The notes below the pieces were generated by a model. It did not search any database, was not told the DNA's origin, and saw only the letters and a program-made list of their open reading frames with translations. Below are positions 52,676-62,407 of a stretch of 64,000 nucleotides of DNA, in pieces. Source of the stretch: an uncultured Verrucomicrobia subdivision 3 bacterium (GTDB lineage Bacteria > Verrucomicrobiota > Verrucomicrobiia > Limisphaerales > DASXHY01); the NCBI GenBank assembly GCA_937890005.1, contig CALBZA010000037.1, positions 5,946 through 69,945 of the forward strand, in the 5' to 3' direction. The translations under genes were made by a program, and so were the position numbers. Position 1 is the stretch's first letter; each line of letters opens with the position of its first letter.

Positions 52676-52805
52676 ATTTCCACACCGAGCGATGCGTTCC
52701 AAAACGCTCGACGAAGCTATTAAAGATGCTCAGCAGCAGCTTCGGCTCCGGTTGAGTCGGATTTCTGTCCAAACCATTCGGAAAGCCGAAGGATCCAATC
52801 CAACC

Positions 52806-54185
52806 TTACACTTTCGGTTCGGCGGACGGGTTTTCCAGTTCCGCGCGGACGCGAGGCAGACTGTTCGGATATTTCCGTTGAATGTGTGCGATCAGTTTCT
52901 CGCGAATTTCACAGCGAAGATTCCAGGCATCGCCGGAATTTGCCGCGGTCGCGAGGACACGCAGTTGAATCGCGCGGTCGGTGGCATCCACGACCTGGAG
53001 ATTCCAGAAACGCCGATCCCACAGACTTTCGTTTTCAACAATTTCCTTGGTTGCCTGACGAAGTTCCTCCACGGGAACTGTATAATCGGCCCAGACCGTT
53101 ACGACGCCCATCAGTTCAGCGGACACGCGGGTCCAGTTCTGGAAGGGCTGCTCGATGAAATAACTGAGCGGAACGACCAGTCGTCGCGCGTCCCAGATTC
53201 TAACAACGACGTAGGTCAGCGTGATTTCCTCCACGCGCCCCCATTCGTTTTCCACGATCACCACGTCATCAATGCGGATTGGCTGTGTCATCGCCAGCTG
53301 GAATCCTGCAAACAGGTTGGCGATGGTTTTCTGCGCCGCAAAACCGGCAATGATGCCGATGATTCCCGCTGACGCCAGAATGCTTGCGCCGAAACGCCGC
53401 ACTTCTTCGAACAACATGAGTGCGGACGCCACGGTGAAGATCGCGATAATCACGTAAGCCGTCTTGCTGATGACGTGAACCTGCGTATGAACTTTTCGCG
53501 CCTGAAGATTGTTGGCGACCGTGATGTCGTAGCGGCTCAGGACGACTCGTTCTAAAACCGAAACAATCTGAATCAGCACCCACGAAATCATTCCAATGAT
53601 CAGAAGACTGCTGATCTTGCTGATGACTCCGCTGTATTCCGGCGGAAGGTTCACGACCGGAAGCAGGAGGATCAAGGCGACGCCCGGAACGACCACGCGC
53701 AAGGTTTTGCCCAAGAGCGGCACAAACGCGTCATCGAGAGTGCTCTTCGTTTTTTCACTCAGCGACAACAGCCACTCCTCCAGAAGCCGCGTCAGCCGCA
53801 TAAAGGTCCAGAACAGGACGGTGAACGAAGCGATGTCGAAAAGCCGGTTCCAAAGTCGTTGGAGCGACGGCCAGCTCTGTTCGGATTCGCCGGAAGGGAA
53901 AAGCGGCAGAACCGCCAGATAAACTCCCAGAACCCACAGGAACAGATAAAGCGGCCGGCTGATGGTGAGCAATGTGCGCCTCCACCAATTCACCTTGTCC
54001 GACGACGCCGATTGCGAGTTCACCCACCATGCCGCCGCTCCATGCAGAAACAGCAGGAGAAGAATGATGAAGCCTGATGCGATGAGATCGGCCCAACTGA
54101 CGTGAGCGAACGCGGATTTACCGATTCCAGGACCAAACAACTGCGTCAGCAATTGTTCCCAATTGTTATTCAATGATGACCACAT
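52806..54185 (-). CDS. MscS-family mechanosensitive channel
   Basis: The 459-residue protein has about four to five N-terminal TM helices (to about 260), the pore-lining TM3-like segment IIGIIAGFAAQKTIANLFAG, and the MscS beta domain (IRIDDVVIVENEWGRVEEITLTYVVVRIWDARRLVVPLSYF). It ends with an alpha/beta domain. It releases osmolytes on hypo-osmotic shock. It lies 42 bp after the trehalose synthase gene, so both may belong to one osmotic-response unit. Confidence 0.92.
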   Translation of the reverse strand: MWSSLNNNWEQLLTQLFGPGIGKSAFAHVSWADLIASGFIILLLLFLHGAAAWWVNSQSASSDKVNWWRRTLLTISRPLYLFLWVLGVYLAVLPLFPSGESEQSWPSLQRLWNRLFDIASFTVLFWTFMRLTRLLEEWLLSLSEKTKSTLDDAFVPLLGKTLRVVVPGVALILLLPVVNLPPEYSGVISKISSLLIIGMISWVLIQIVSVLERVVLSRYDITVANNLQARKVHTQVHVISKTAYVIIAIFTVASALMLFEEVRRFGASILASAGIIGIIAGFAAQKTIANLFAGFQLAMTQPIRIDDVVIVENEWGRVEEITLTYVVVRIWDARRLVVPLSYFIEQPFQNWTRVSAELMGVVTVWADYTVPVEELRQATKEIVENESLWDRRFWNLQVVDATDRAIQLRVLATAANSGDAWNLRCEIREKLIAHIQRKYPNSLPRVRAELENPSAEPKV

Positions 54186-54227
54186 GTTGAAAACTGAAAA
54201 CCAGGAAGAGCCGTGTGCCCCTGTGCA

Positions 54228-56534
54228 TCACGGCAAAGTCACTTCGATGCCGCCTACCGATCGGTATGACGGATCGCCGAGAGGCGGAACTACTTTCTCA
54301 GGACGGCGTGGTTCATGAATGTCGCTGAGTTCGCGCAGCACACGGCGGACGTTCAGATGACTGTTCAAATGATAGTTCGCCGCTGTCTTTGCCATTCCGA
54401 CGCGGACAGAAAACGCTTCCGGCGGAAGAGCTCGGAACAGATCTTCATCCGTCCAGTCATCGCCGATTCCCAGGATGAATTCGACAGGCTGGTTCTTCAG
54501 CCACTTCATAGCAGCCGTTCCTTTGTTGACGCCGGTATTGCGGATTTCGATGACCTTGTTTCCTTCGAGGACCTGCACGTCGATGTTGCGGGTGTAACTC
54601 GCCAGATCATCGACCAGTTCCTGTGCGCGCAATGAAGCCTGTTCCGGATCGGCTTTGCGATAATGCCATGCGAGCGAAAATTCCTTTTCCTCCAGCAACG
54701 CACCCGGCAGGCGATCCACATACACGTTGAGAATCGGACGAACGCGATCCTTCCAGTCCGTCGTCAGCGTTCTCAACTGCCGCCATTCCTCACCCCGACG
54801 CCGCAGCCAGACGCCATGCTCGGCAATGAGCGCGAGCGGCAAATGCCCAAACCAGCTTTCCAGATCGGCACGACAGCGGCCGCTAACAATCGCGACCTGG
54901 TTGTTCGGATCCGACGCGAGCCGTTGAATCAATTCCAGGAGATCGGCGTCAGGCCGGGCCTGCCTCGGCGTCTCCGAAAACGGAACCAGCGTGCCATCGT
55001 AATCGAGCAACAACGCACGCTGATTGGCGACGCGATATTGTTGAACGAGCTGGTTGTAAGCCTTTCCGCTCAGCGATCGTGCGCGGCGTGCCGCTTCGGT
55101 CTTTTGCGAATTGAACATCGCCTGCACGAAATCCTCGGCCCAGCGGTTCACGTCATATCGACGCAACCGTGTCTGCAGCGCCTGATTGCGCTTGATCTGT
55201 TCCGCAACCGGCATCGTCAGCGCCTGTTCCAGCGCCCGCGCAAAGTCGTCCGAGTGATACGGATTCACGATCAGCGCCTCGCCCATTTCCTTCGCGGCGC
55301 CGGCCATTTCGCTGAGGATCAGAACGCCGGTCTGATCCGGACGTGAAGCAATGAATTCCTTTGCGACCAGGTTCATTCCATCGCGCAACGGCGTGATCAT
55401 CGCCACGTCACAGAACCGGTAAAGGGCGACGATCTCGTCGAAGTTCAGATCGCGATATTGATAGATCAGCGGCGTCCATTGAACATTGCCGTAGGCGCCG
55501 ACAATGCGGCCGACGGCCTGTTCAAGTTCGCGCTTCATAGCCTGGTAGCTCTCGACTCCAATTCGTGATGGAGCGACTGAAATGACGAAGGTGACCTTTC
55601 CGTGCCACTGTGGATTGCGCTGGAGGAAGAGCTCGTATCCGCGCAACCGATTGATCAGCCCCTTGCTGTAATCGAGCCGATCCACGGAAAAAATAATCTT
55701 CTGTTCGCGGCAGTTGACGCGCAGATCTGCGACGCGTTGATCTGTCTCCGGGCTCGCGGCAGCCGTGGCAAACCGATCGAAATCGATTCCCATCGGGAAT
55801 GTGTCCACCTTCACCACCCGATCACCAAGGCTCAGGCTGCCAAGCTGATGTTCGTAACCGACAGTGCGCAGAACGGAAGTGAGAAAGTCGCGCGTATAAT
55901 CGTGTGTGTGGAATCCCACCAAACTTGCGCCCAGGACCCCTTCAATCAGGTCCGCACGCCAGGCCCGCGGCAGCAGACGGAAAACCTCGTAGGACGGAAA
56001 TGGAATGTGCAGGAAGAATCCGATCGGCATTTCGGGGTAATGCTTCCGGATCATTCGCGGCACCAGCATGAGCTGATAGTCATGAATCCAGAGCGTGTCG
56101 TCAGGCCGCAGCGTCCTCAAAAGAGCGTCGGCATAAAGCTGGTTCACCTTCTGATATTCCTGCCAGTAATCCTCCTCGTAACGCGCGAGCGTGGAGAAGT
56201 AATGGAACAGCGGCCAGATCGTCTTGTTGCAGAAGCCGTGATAGAACCGGTCCACGCTTTCAGATGGAAGAAACACTGGAGCCGCCTTGTAGGCTTCACC
56301 ATGTTTCAGCACCAGCTCGCGACTTTCCTCCGGGATGTCGCCGCCGGGCCAGCCGACCCAGACAAAGTCGAGCTTCCGGGATGGATCAGCCGCCGTGCGC
56401 TCCAGATAACTCCAGAGGCCGGTCGTCAACCCGCCGGAACTGGATTTGAACTCCGGCACTCCATTCGGCATGGAGACCGTGAAGGGCAACCGATTTGAGG
56501 CAACAACCAACCGCATGTTTTTAGATTCAGACAT
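54228..56534 (-). CDS. Fused trehalose-6-phosphate synthase/phosphatase (OtsA-OtsB)
   Basis: About 768 residues. The GT20 domain (about 1-480) shows MRLVVASNRLPF, SGGLTTGLWSYL, VWVGWPG, HDYQLMLVPRMIR and HIPFPSYEVFRLLP. A HAD phosphatase (about 510-750) has LLLDYDGTLVPF with the nucleophile Asp and GDDWTDEDLF. One polypeptide thus makes trehalose from UDP-glucose and glucose-6-phosphate. The ATG at 56534 is used (another Met follows six residues later). It lies 10 bp after a receiver gene. Confidence 0.94.
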   Translation of the reverse strand: MSESKNMRLVVASNRLPFTVSMPNGVPEFKSSSGGLTTGLWSYLERTAADPSRKLDFVWVGWPGGDIPEESRELVLKHGEAYKAAPVFLPSESVDRFYHGFCNKTIWPLFHYFSTLARYEEDYWQEYQKVNQLYADALLRTLRPDDTLWIHDYQLMLVPRMIRKHYPEMPIGFFLHIPFPSYEVFRLLPRAWRADLIEGVLGASLVGFHTHDYTRDFLTSVLRTVGYEHQLGSLSLGDRVVKVDTFPMGIDFDRFATAAASPETDQRVADLRVNCREQKIIFSVDRLDYSKGLINRLRGYELFLQRNPQWHGKVTFVISVAPSRIGVESYQAMKRELEQAVGRIVGAYGNVQWTPLIYQYRDLNFDEIVALYRFCDVAMITPLRDGMNLVAKEFIASRPDQTGVLILSEMAGAAKEMGEALIVNPYHSDDFARALEQALTMPVAEQIKRNQALQTRLRRYDVNRWAEDFVQAMFNSQKTEAARRARSLSGKAYNQLVQQYRVANQRALLLDYDGTLVPFSETPRQARPDADLLELIQRLASDPNNQVAIVSGRCRADLESWFGHLPLALIAEHGVWLRRRGEEWRQLRTLTTDWKDRVRPILNVYVDRLPGALLEEKEFSLAWHYRKADPEQASLRAQELVDDLASYTRNIDVQVLEGNKVIEIRNTGVNKGTAAMKWLKNQPVEFILGIGDDWTDEDLFRALPPEAFSVRVGMAKTAANYHLNSHLNVRRVLRELSDIHEPRRPEKVVPPLGDPSYRSVGGIEVTLP

Positions 56535-56544
56535 CAGATAAAAT

Positions 56545-56967
56545 TCAACCCACCCGCAGCCGCGGCTCGTTCTCACGCCGCCGCGCCGCCAGGCTCATTC
56601 GTTGTTCAAGAGTTTGCGCCAACAGTTCTTCAACCTTCTCCAGCAACGGCGGCACGTCGATCGGCTTCTTCATCAACACACTGATCCCCGGGATCATCGT
56701 CGAATCCAGCTGATCGAACATTCCAGTGATCAGGATCACCGGCATCAACGGAAACTCCGTCGTGGTGAGGGCGAGAACATCCCAGCCATCTTTGTCCGGC
56801 ATGTTCAGGTCGAGGATCAAAAGGTCAAAACCGCCAGCCTTCAACAGCTGCTCGGCTTCCGCCCCGTTGGTCGCCAGGTCAACCGTGTAACCTGATTGAA
56901 CAAGCACTTTTCCAAGGGACTCGCGGACTGACGCATCGTCATCGACCGCCAAAATTCTTTTACTCAT
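56545..56967 (-). CDS. Stand-alone response-regulator receiver protein
   Basis: The 140-residue single receiver domain has DDD at 9-11, phospho-Asp53 in LLILDLNMPDKDGWD and a KKP loop. A 25-residue C-terminal tail is Arg-rich. The gene ends 10 bp before the trehalose synthase gene, which suggests co-transcription with the osmotic genes. The ATG at 56967 was chosen. Confidence 0.92.
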   Translation of the reverse strand: MSKRILAVDDDASVRESLGKVLVQSGYTVDLATNGAEAEQLLKAGGFDLLILDLNMPDKDGWDVLALTTTEFPLMPVILITGMFDQLDSTMIPGISVLMKKPIDVPPLLEKVEELLAQTLEQRMSLAARRRENEPRLRVG

Positions 56968-57215
56968 AACTTTATTAACAGCCAGACTGCTGGCGCGCAG
57001 TCCCAGTATGCAGGGCATATGCCAGACGGTCGGAGCCAGTCACTTCCATCGGATTTCCGAGGAGAAACGGTGAATGGGAACAATTTATTCCCGCACAGAT
57101 GTGGAACAAAATGTTCCCAAGGTGATCTTCCGGATTGCACCCCCAGAAATCAGCGACGGCACAATCGAGCGAAATATTCCGTGCAACCGTCCTTGATCGT
57201 TCCTAAAACTGCCGC

Positions 57216-57611
57216 ATGAATTTCTCACTCGAACACCTCGGACTTCCAGCGCGCGATCCTGTGGCCTTGAAAGATTGGTACGTCAAAGCACTCGGGGCGG
57301 AGGTGCTCTTCGACAATGCTCAGACGCCTCCGATGTTTCTGTTGCGAGTTGGCGGCGGCGTGATGATTGAAATTTACGCCGGAGATTTTGCCCTGCCTGA
57401 AACCGGCAACAACAAACTCAATGGCTGGCGGCACGTGGCGTTGAAGGTGAATTCCATCGAAGAAGCAAAGGCCGAGCTGGAACGCCGTGGAGTGAAGTTC
57501 ACGGAGGACATCAAACCGGCCGGTGGCGGTGGACGCGTGCTGTTCTTCCCTGATGCCGAGGGCAACCTGCTGCATCTCGTGGAACGTTCGTCCGATTCAC
57601 CGGTGAGATGA
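57216..57611 (+). CDS. VOC-family (glyoxalase/dioxygenase-like) protein
   Basis: The 131-residue protein has two beta-alpha-beta-beta-beta modules: LEHLGLPARDPVALKDWYVKALG and HVALKVNSIEEAKAELERRGVKF, ending DAEGNLLHLVER. The metal-type His and Glu are in place, but the reaction cannot be told. It is divergent from the receiver gene over 248 bp with no other feature seen. Confidence 0.88.
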   Translation: MNFSLEHLGLPARDPVALKDWYVKALGAEVLFDNAQTPPMFLLRVGGGVMIEIYAGDFALPETGNNKLNGWRHVALKVNSIEEAKAELERRGVKFTEDIKPAGGGGRVLFFPDAEGNLLHLVERSSDSPVR

Positions 57612-57625
57612 GCCTTACCTGTAGC

Positions 57626-57643
57626 AGCGGACATCAGTCCGCT
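57626..57643. terminator. Hairpin between convergent VOC and Nudix genes
   Basis: AGCGGAC-ATCA-GTCCGCT is followed by CCATTTTC on the plus strand. Placement between convergent ends suggests a terminator, though the T-run is short. The form is also common among dispersed palindromes of related genomes. Confidence 0.55.
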
Positions 57644-57677
57644 CCATTTTCCCGGAACTTCGAACAAGCGATTCCTT

Positions 57678-58175
57678 TCAGTGGCTGAGCTTTGACCAGA
57701 TGAATGCAAAAGCAGGAGCGAAATCCTCAGGCTGTTCCGCGATCCAGCTCGTAATCTTTCCCGGCGCGAACCAATCACCGCGTTCAATCTCGTCAGCGTT
57801 CAACTGGAACGGTCCCTCCGCTTCACAACGATACACCCAGACGAACTCCTGATCGGTCTCATCGCAGGCATTGATCTTGAACAAGGGTTTCAACGTCCCG
57901 GAAACGCGCAGGCCGATCTCCTCCTGCAATTCACGAACGGCTGTCGCATCGTAATGTTCGCCTGAATCCACGTGGCCGGAAGCGGAGGAATCCCAAACGC
58001 CCGGATGCCGGTCTTTTTTCATCGAACGCTTTTGCAGAAACACTTCACCGCGCGAATTGAAGACAAGGATGTGCACGGCGCGATGCAGCAGTCCAAACCG
58101 GTGCACTTCGCTTCTTGGCCTGCGGTCCACCACTTCATCCCGCTCGTTCACCACATCAAAGATTTCTTCTGCCAT
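57678..58175 (-). CDS. Nudix hydrolase (IDI/YfcD-like)
   Basis: The 165-residue protein starts EEIFDVVNERDEVVDRR and carries a Nudix box in SASGHVDSGEHYDATAVRELQEEIGL with the REUXEE core. Proteins of this type group with isopentenyl-diphosphate isomerase-like Nudix enzymes but usually act on other diphosphates. It lies 17 bp after rsmA. Confidence 0.9.
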   Translation of the reverse strand: MAEEIFDVVNERDEVVDRRPRSEVHRFGLLHRAVHILVFNSRGEVFLQKRSMKKDRHPGVWDSSASGHVDSGEHYDATAVRELQEEIGLRVSGTLKPLFKINACDETDQEFVWVYRCEAEGPFQLNADEIERGDWFAPGKITSWIAEQPEDFAPAFAFIWSKLSH

Positions 58176-58192
58176 GGCCTGTTTCGATTTCG

Positions 58193-59089
58193 TTATGCCT
58201 GGTGCAACAACCCGGCGAGTTGCACGAATTGTTGCAGCGTCAGTTTCTCGGCCCGTTCCTGCGGAGAAATTCCCAGTTTCGCAAATGCTTCAGTCAGGCG
58301 TTCAACAGGCCAGTTCTGTTTAAGCAGCTTCAACATCATTTTGCGACGCTGCGAAAAGGCCAGTTTCACGACGCGGACGAATGTGGCGCGTTGTTCCTCC
58401 GGCAGCAGCGGCTGCGGGCGACGAACCAATGTCACGCAGGCAGAATCAACTCCGGGCTCCGGAAAGAAACAACCTGACGGAATCCTGAACCAGGAACGCG
58501 GCTCGAAATCCACCTGCACGAGCAGCGTGAGAATTCCGTAATCGTCGTCATCCGCCTTCGCCATCAAACGTTTCGCCACCTCCAATTGCAGCGTGACAAC
58601 CATTCGTTCCGGCGACTTCGATCCGTTGGACAGTTCAACGAGAATCGGCGACGCAACGGAATACGGCAGATTGGCCACGAGCTTCCACTGACTCCAGTCG
58701 CGCCGCTCGCGTTTCAGAAACTCAAGCGCATCGTCGTGCAGCAGGCCAAGCATGCCGGTCTCAGTCGCTCCGTTGTCCACTGCGGTTTGCTCCGTCAGTT
58801 CCGTTCCAAACGCCTGTTCACCTGCTTCCAGTCCAAAGCTTTTCTGAAGGAACTCCACAAGCCGTCCGTCCTTTTCAATCGCCAGCACTTCGGCCGCTTT
58901 GTCCAACAACAACTCGGTCAACGGCCCAAGTCCAGGACCGATTTCCAACACGCGATCGTGAGGATTCAATTCCGCTGCATCCACAATCCGCTTCAGCTGA
59001 TGCTCGTCGTGAAGGAAGTTCTGCCCGAGCGATTTTGTCAGCTGGATATTCTCCCGGGCGAGCAGCTCGCGCATTTCAGAAAGTTTCAT
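58193..59089 (-). CDS. rsmA: 16S rRNA dimethyladenosine transferase RsmA (KsgA)
   Basis: The 298-residue Rossmann methyltransferase has QNFLHDEHQLKRIV, SAM motif I LEIGPGLGPLT, and the NLPYSVASPIL catalytic motif; it dimethylates two adjacent adenines of helix 45. An insertion at about 100-130 is seen before the catalytic motif. It lies in a minus-strand run with the Nudix gene. Confidence 0.95.
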   Translation of the reverse strand: MKLSEMRELLARENIQLTKSLGQNFLHDEHQLKRIVDAAELNPHDRVLEIGPGLGPLTELLLDKAAEVLAIEKDGRLVEFLQKSFGLEAGEQAFGTELTEQTAVDNGATETGMLGLLHDDALEFLKRERRDWSQWKLVANLPYSVASPILVELSNGSKSPERMVVTLQLEVAKRLMAKADDDDYGILTLLVQVDFEPRSWFRIPSGCFFPEPGVDSACVTLVRRPQPLLPEEQRATFVRVVKLAFSQRRKMMLKLLKQNWPVERLTEAFAKLGISPQERAEKLTLQQFVQLAGLLHQA

Positions 59090-59152
59090 GGGCAGGAACG
59101 TGCAGCGGACGAAAGCATCGGATGAACAGGGATGAATCCCCGGATGAAGTTC

Positions 59153-59935
59153 TCAGAATACGACACGTTCGCCATCCTTTGCGAAGACGTGGGGAGTGGA
59201 CTTGAGAAATTTGGCGGCCTTTATGCGAAGATCCGAAACGTTTCGCCACTGCGCATCGCTCAGGTGAACGAAAACAATCTTTCTGATCCGATGCCGTGAC
59301 AGATAGCCGAACAGCTTCTCCGGCCTGTTATGGGACATTTCGCAGACGAGAAGATCGAGCGGCTTTTCCAGCAGCGGCGCCAGATCTTCCGGCTTGCCGA
59401 TGTCCGCGCTGTGTGCGACGCGGCGCCCCTTCGACTCGAACAGAAATGAAAACGCGGAGAAATCCACCGGATGCTTCTTCTCAAAGCGGGAGCGAAGGTT
59501 TTCAAGATGAGAAGTCGGAAACGGTGTGACGCGGACATCCTTCAATGAAATGGATCGGCGCGATTTCAATGGCGAGGGCCGCAACTCGAAACCGATCAGT
59601 TCCGGAAACAACATCGCAGCCTCGAACATTTTCCCGAGCGTGCGAATCGCCTTTCCCGGCATGAAGAGCGGCAGAGGTTCGCGACGTTTGCAGAGCCACG
59701 CGCCCTGCATGAGCATGAACAGCCCGCCGACATGATCCGAGTGCATGTGCGAAAGCAGGATGGCGTCGAGATCGCCATGCCGGACGCCGGCCTCCTTGAG
59801 GCTGCGATCCACCGGTTCGCCGCAATCGACGAGAATACGCGTGCTGCCGAAGCGATAGAAAAACGAGGCGTGATTGCGATCTGCACAAGACCAGCCATCG
59901 CCAACGCCAAGGCAGTGAACCGAGAAGGCTTTCAT
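59153..59935 (-). CDS. MBL-fold metallo-hydrolase
   Basis: The 260-residue protein has LVDCGEPVDRSL, the metal motif HMHSDHVGG and a later His in VCEMSHNRPEKL. These place it with single-domain metallo-beta-lactamase-fold hydrolases, broadly of the RNase Z/phosphodiesterase kind. The start ATG at 59935 removes five Arg/Ile-rich residues of the longer frame. Substrate unknown. Confidence 0.85.
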   Translation of the reverse strand: MKAFSVHCLGVGDGWSCADRNHASFFYRFGSTRILVDCGEPVDRSLKEAGVRHGDLDAILLSHMHSDHVGGLFMLMQGAWLCKRREPLPLFMPGKAIRTLGKMFEAAMLFPELIGFELRPSPLKSRRSISLKDVRVTPFPTSHLENLRSRFEKKHPVDFSAFSFLFESKGRRVAHSADIGKPEDLAPLLEKPLDLLVCEMSHNRPEKLFGYLSRHRIRKIVFVHLSDAQWRNVSDLRIKAAKFLKSTPHVFAKDGERVVF

Positions 59936-60046
59936 TCGAATGCGGCGCATTGTGCGGACAAGCGGGCAGTCCTACAAGCGGAGAAACCGCCGCCAATCGT
60001 CCGGAAAATTCCGGCTGCAAACCGCAGAAAACGAAACGCTGGTGCG

Positions 60047-60448
60047 TCAGGCCGCGTCCCCAACGACCGGCTTTTTCCAGATCGGCACCACGCGCTTCAT
60101 TTCATCAATCAACCATTGGCAGGCGGCGAAGGCTTCACCGCGATGCGGCGAAACGATCTCCACCCAGAGCGAAGGTTCGTTCACCTTTACGATTCCAATG
60201 CGATGCACGAGCCGGACGGATTCGATCGGCCAGCGCTTTTCCATTTGATCGAACAGCAGTGCAAACTGATGTTCCACCATTTTCTGAAACGCTTCGTAAT
60301 CAATCGCGCTGATGGTGTTGTCCCCCTCCTGTCCGCGAACCACCCCGACAAAGTAAAGTGCCGCCCCCATTCCCGACGACATCGTTCGGGCAGCAATCAG
60401 CTTTGCTTCGTCAATCGGCTCATTCGTAATGATCAATTCCCGCTTCAT
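60047..60448 (-). CDS. moaE: Molybdopterin synthase catalytic subunit MoaE
   Basis: The 133-residue protein has VGVVRGQEGDNTISAIDYEAF, HRIGIVKVNEPSLWVEIVSPHR and the C-terminal MKRVVPIWKK active-site lysines, all MoaE features. With MoaD it inserts the dithiolene sulfurs of molybdenum cofactor. It follows moaD by 30 bp; other moa genes are elsewhere. Confidence 0.94.
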   Translation of the reverse strand: MKRELIITNEPIDEAKLIAARTMSSGMGAALYFVGVVRGQEGDNTISAIDYEAFQKMVEHQFALLFDQMEKRWPIESVRLVHRIGIVKVNEPSLWVEIVSPHRGEAFAACQWLIDEMKRVVPIWKKPVVGDAA

Positions 60449-60478
60449 ACTTGCAACAATCCGCATTCAACAATCGCC

Positions 60479-60724
60479 TCACCCTCCCTGCACGGGCGGG
60501 AAGAGCGACACTTCATCGCCGGATTTAAGCCGGTAGCCTCGCGGCTGGTAATCGACTCCCACTGCCATCAGGGTCGATTTCTCCATCGCGGCAAGTTTCG
60601 GAAACTTCAGAATCAACGCCGCGTAGAGTTCCCCGAGCGTGGTGTTGTCGGGAACCTGTTCCACTGTTTCCGCGCAGCCGGTAAGATCCCGGAAATACGA
60701 AAAGAAATTCACTTTGATATCCAT
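60479..60724 (-). CDS. moaD: Molybdopterin synthase sulfur carrier MoaD
   Basis: The 81-residue beta-grasp protein ends SLFPPVQGG; the final Gly-Gly is the thiocarboxylation site. The ATG at 60724 (MDIKVNFF) was chosen; a start at 60748 would overlap hpt. Immediately precedes moaE. Confidence 0.92.
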   Translation of the reverse strand: MDIKVNFFSYFRDLTGCAETVEQVPDNTTLGELYAALILKFPKLAAMEKSTLMAVGVDYQPRGYRLKSGDEVSLFPPVQGG

Positions 60725-60734
60725 CGCGGCACCT

Positions 60735-61337
60735 TCATCTGGCTTCATAAACGCCCGGTTTCAACACGCCGACAAACGGCAGGTTTCGGTAGCGCTCGGC
60801 AAAATCGAGTCCATAACCGACCACAAAATAGTCCGGAATGTTGAACCCGACGTAATCCGCCTCGACCTTTTCCACCCGGCGCGCCGGTTTGTTCAGCAAC
60901 ACGCAGGTGCGAATCCGTCGCGGTTTCAAGGGCCGCAGCTTTTCCAGCACACGAGTGATGGTCCGGCCTGTGTCGAGGATGTCATCCACGAGCAGCACAT
61001 CGCGCCCTTTCACATCCAGCCGCAGTTCCTTCGTGAACACCAGTTCACCCGACTGCGTGCCGGAGCCGTAGCTCGACACGCCGATGAAATCTAGTCGGAG
61101 CGGCAGATTGATATGCCGGATCAGGTCCGCAAGAAACATCACCGTTCCATTCAACAGCGAAACGATCACCATTTCTCGTCCGCGAAAATCGCGCTCAATC
61201 TGCCGTGAAAGGGAGCGCACCCGGCGCGCGATCTGTCCCTCAGCGATCAGCACCCGATCCAGTTCCCCGCGCCAGCGTTTCGGGACCGGTGTTGCGCGTT
61301 TGGAGTTCTTCGACTTTTTCGACTTTGAGGCCGTCAT
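60735..61337 (-). CDS. hpt: Hypoxanthine phosphoribosyltransferase
   Basis: The 200-residue PRT enzyme salvages hypoxanthine and guanine. The PRPP loop VLLVDDILDTGRTI is clear, with VSLLNGTVMFLADLIRHI and DYVGFNIPDYFVVGYGLDFAERYRNLP downstream. Ten bases separate it from moaD, so it probably heads hpt-moaD-moaE. Confidence 0.94.
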   Translation of the reverse strand: MTASKSKKSKNSKRATPVPKRWRGELDRVLIAEGQIARRVRSLSRQIERDFRGREMVIVSLLNGTVMFLADLIRHINLPLRLDFIGVSSYGSGTQSGELVFTKELRLDVKGRDVLLVDDILDTGRTITRVLEKLRPLKPRRIRTCVLLNKPARRVEKVEADYVGFNIPDYFVVGYGLDFAERYRNLPFVGVLKPGVYEAR

Positions 61338-61454
61338 TGGCGATAGCCTACGCCGTGTTTAATCCGGTTGAAAACGTATTCCTCACGCCGTCTTTGCCGC
61401 ACGCAAACGAGGAGGAGAAGCAAGGAGTCGGGAGCAAGGAGTAAGGAGACTGTG

Positions 61455-62030
61455 CTCGACCAGATCCCGATTTATCCGGGCCTCGCCATATCACGGACCG
61501 GGGCTGCGTGGATTTTATCCGCCTCTACGGCTGCATCGGCCGGAGGACTCTTTGTAGTTCGATGCAAGAACTGATGAGTTTGAGGAGTTCGAGCGCAGGC
61601 AGATGGAAAAGGGCTCGGGCATTCAATGCGATCAAACCGTCAGATTGAAAAGAACTGGTCAGAGAAATCATATCCGGAAAGTTTGCGTCGCATCCGGTGT
61701 TGGGACTCACAAACCAGGAACGAAGTGGTCCTGCTGATGAGCAACTTTTTGAGCAATGCAGCCATCATCGCCAAGTTGTACAAGAAGCGCTGGCAGATTG
61801 AACTGTTCTCAAGTGGATCAAACAGCATCTGAGGCTGCGAGCGTTCTACGTCGTTCGAAGAACTCAGTGCGTTGGCAGATTGGAGTCGATATGTGCGTAT
61901 CTGCTGGTGGCCATATTGAAGAAACGTGCACGTGTGGAGAAGACTTTGAATGAAATGCTGCAGATCATCAGTGTTGGAATATTTCGATCAAACCCCTGCA
62001 AACATTGTGTTTTCTGGCACTCAATCGGAA
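61455..62030 (+). pseudogene. Decayed IS4-family (DDE) transposase fragment
   Basis: Successive frames spell IS4-type segments with frameshifts between them: DRGCVDFIRLYG (about 61495), GLFVVRCKN, SYPESLRRIRCWDSQTRNEV, AAIIAKLYKKRWQIELF, then after a shift KWIKQHLRLRAFY and CAYLLVAILKKRARVEKTLN..LQIISVGIF. The catalytic C-terminal region is recognisable but broken in at least two places. No intact terminal repeats were found. Confidence 0.85.
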
Positions 62031-62061
62031 AGCTCCATAACGATAGGATTTTGAAACCGCA

Positions 62062-62127
62062 GGGACCAAAAACTTCGCTCTGGTTGTTTTTGTTGAAGTA
62101 TGGGCGAACCGGCAGGTTCGCCCTACC
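62062..62127. repeat. Repeat modules C and D (copy 0)
   Basis: Module C (a GGGACCAAAAACTTCGCTC... stem ending TTTTTGTTGAAG) is followed by module D, GGGCGAACC-GGCA-GGTTCGCCC. Both recur at 63110-63173, 63288-63350 and 63896-63959. Here D carries an A-T pair where the others have G-C, which keeps the stem. Confidence 0.85.
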
Positions 62128-62265
62128 GAAGGCATATTCGAAACGAATTGCGGCCGATTCTTTTCTGGTTCGTTCGATCTGAAAATTCACTCGTGGTTCC
62201 ATATCCGACCGCAAACCAATCCGCGAGTTTCCAAAGCAGACACGATTTCGACGCCGCCCTGTTCG

Positions 62266-62307
62266 CTTTCTCCCCTCTTCCCCTTTTCTCCCTTTCCCCT
62301 CCGCCCC
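62266..62307 (+). other. Polypyrimidine tract before a lipoprotein gene
   Basis: About 42 bases of almost only C and T lie about 100 bp before the lipoprotein start. A purine-rich stretch of complementary character (about 61410-61448) lies on the other side of the IS remnant. Possibly old repeat borders; no function shown. Confidence 0.5.
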
Positions 62308-62407
62308 GATTTACCCACTTACCCCCCACAAGCGCCGTCCTTGCCCGTTGGACACTTTAAGTCATCATCCACGGGCAAGGAACCTGCATCATGGAAAGCC
62401 AAGAGTT

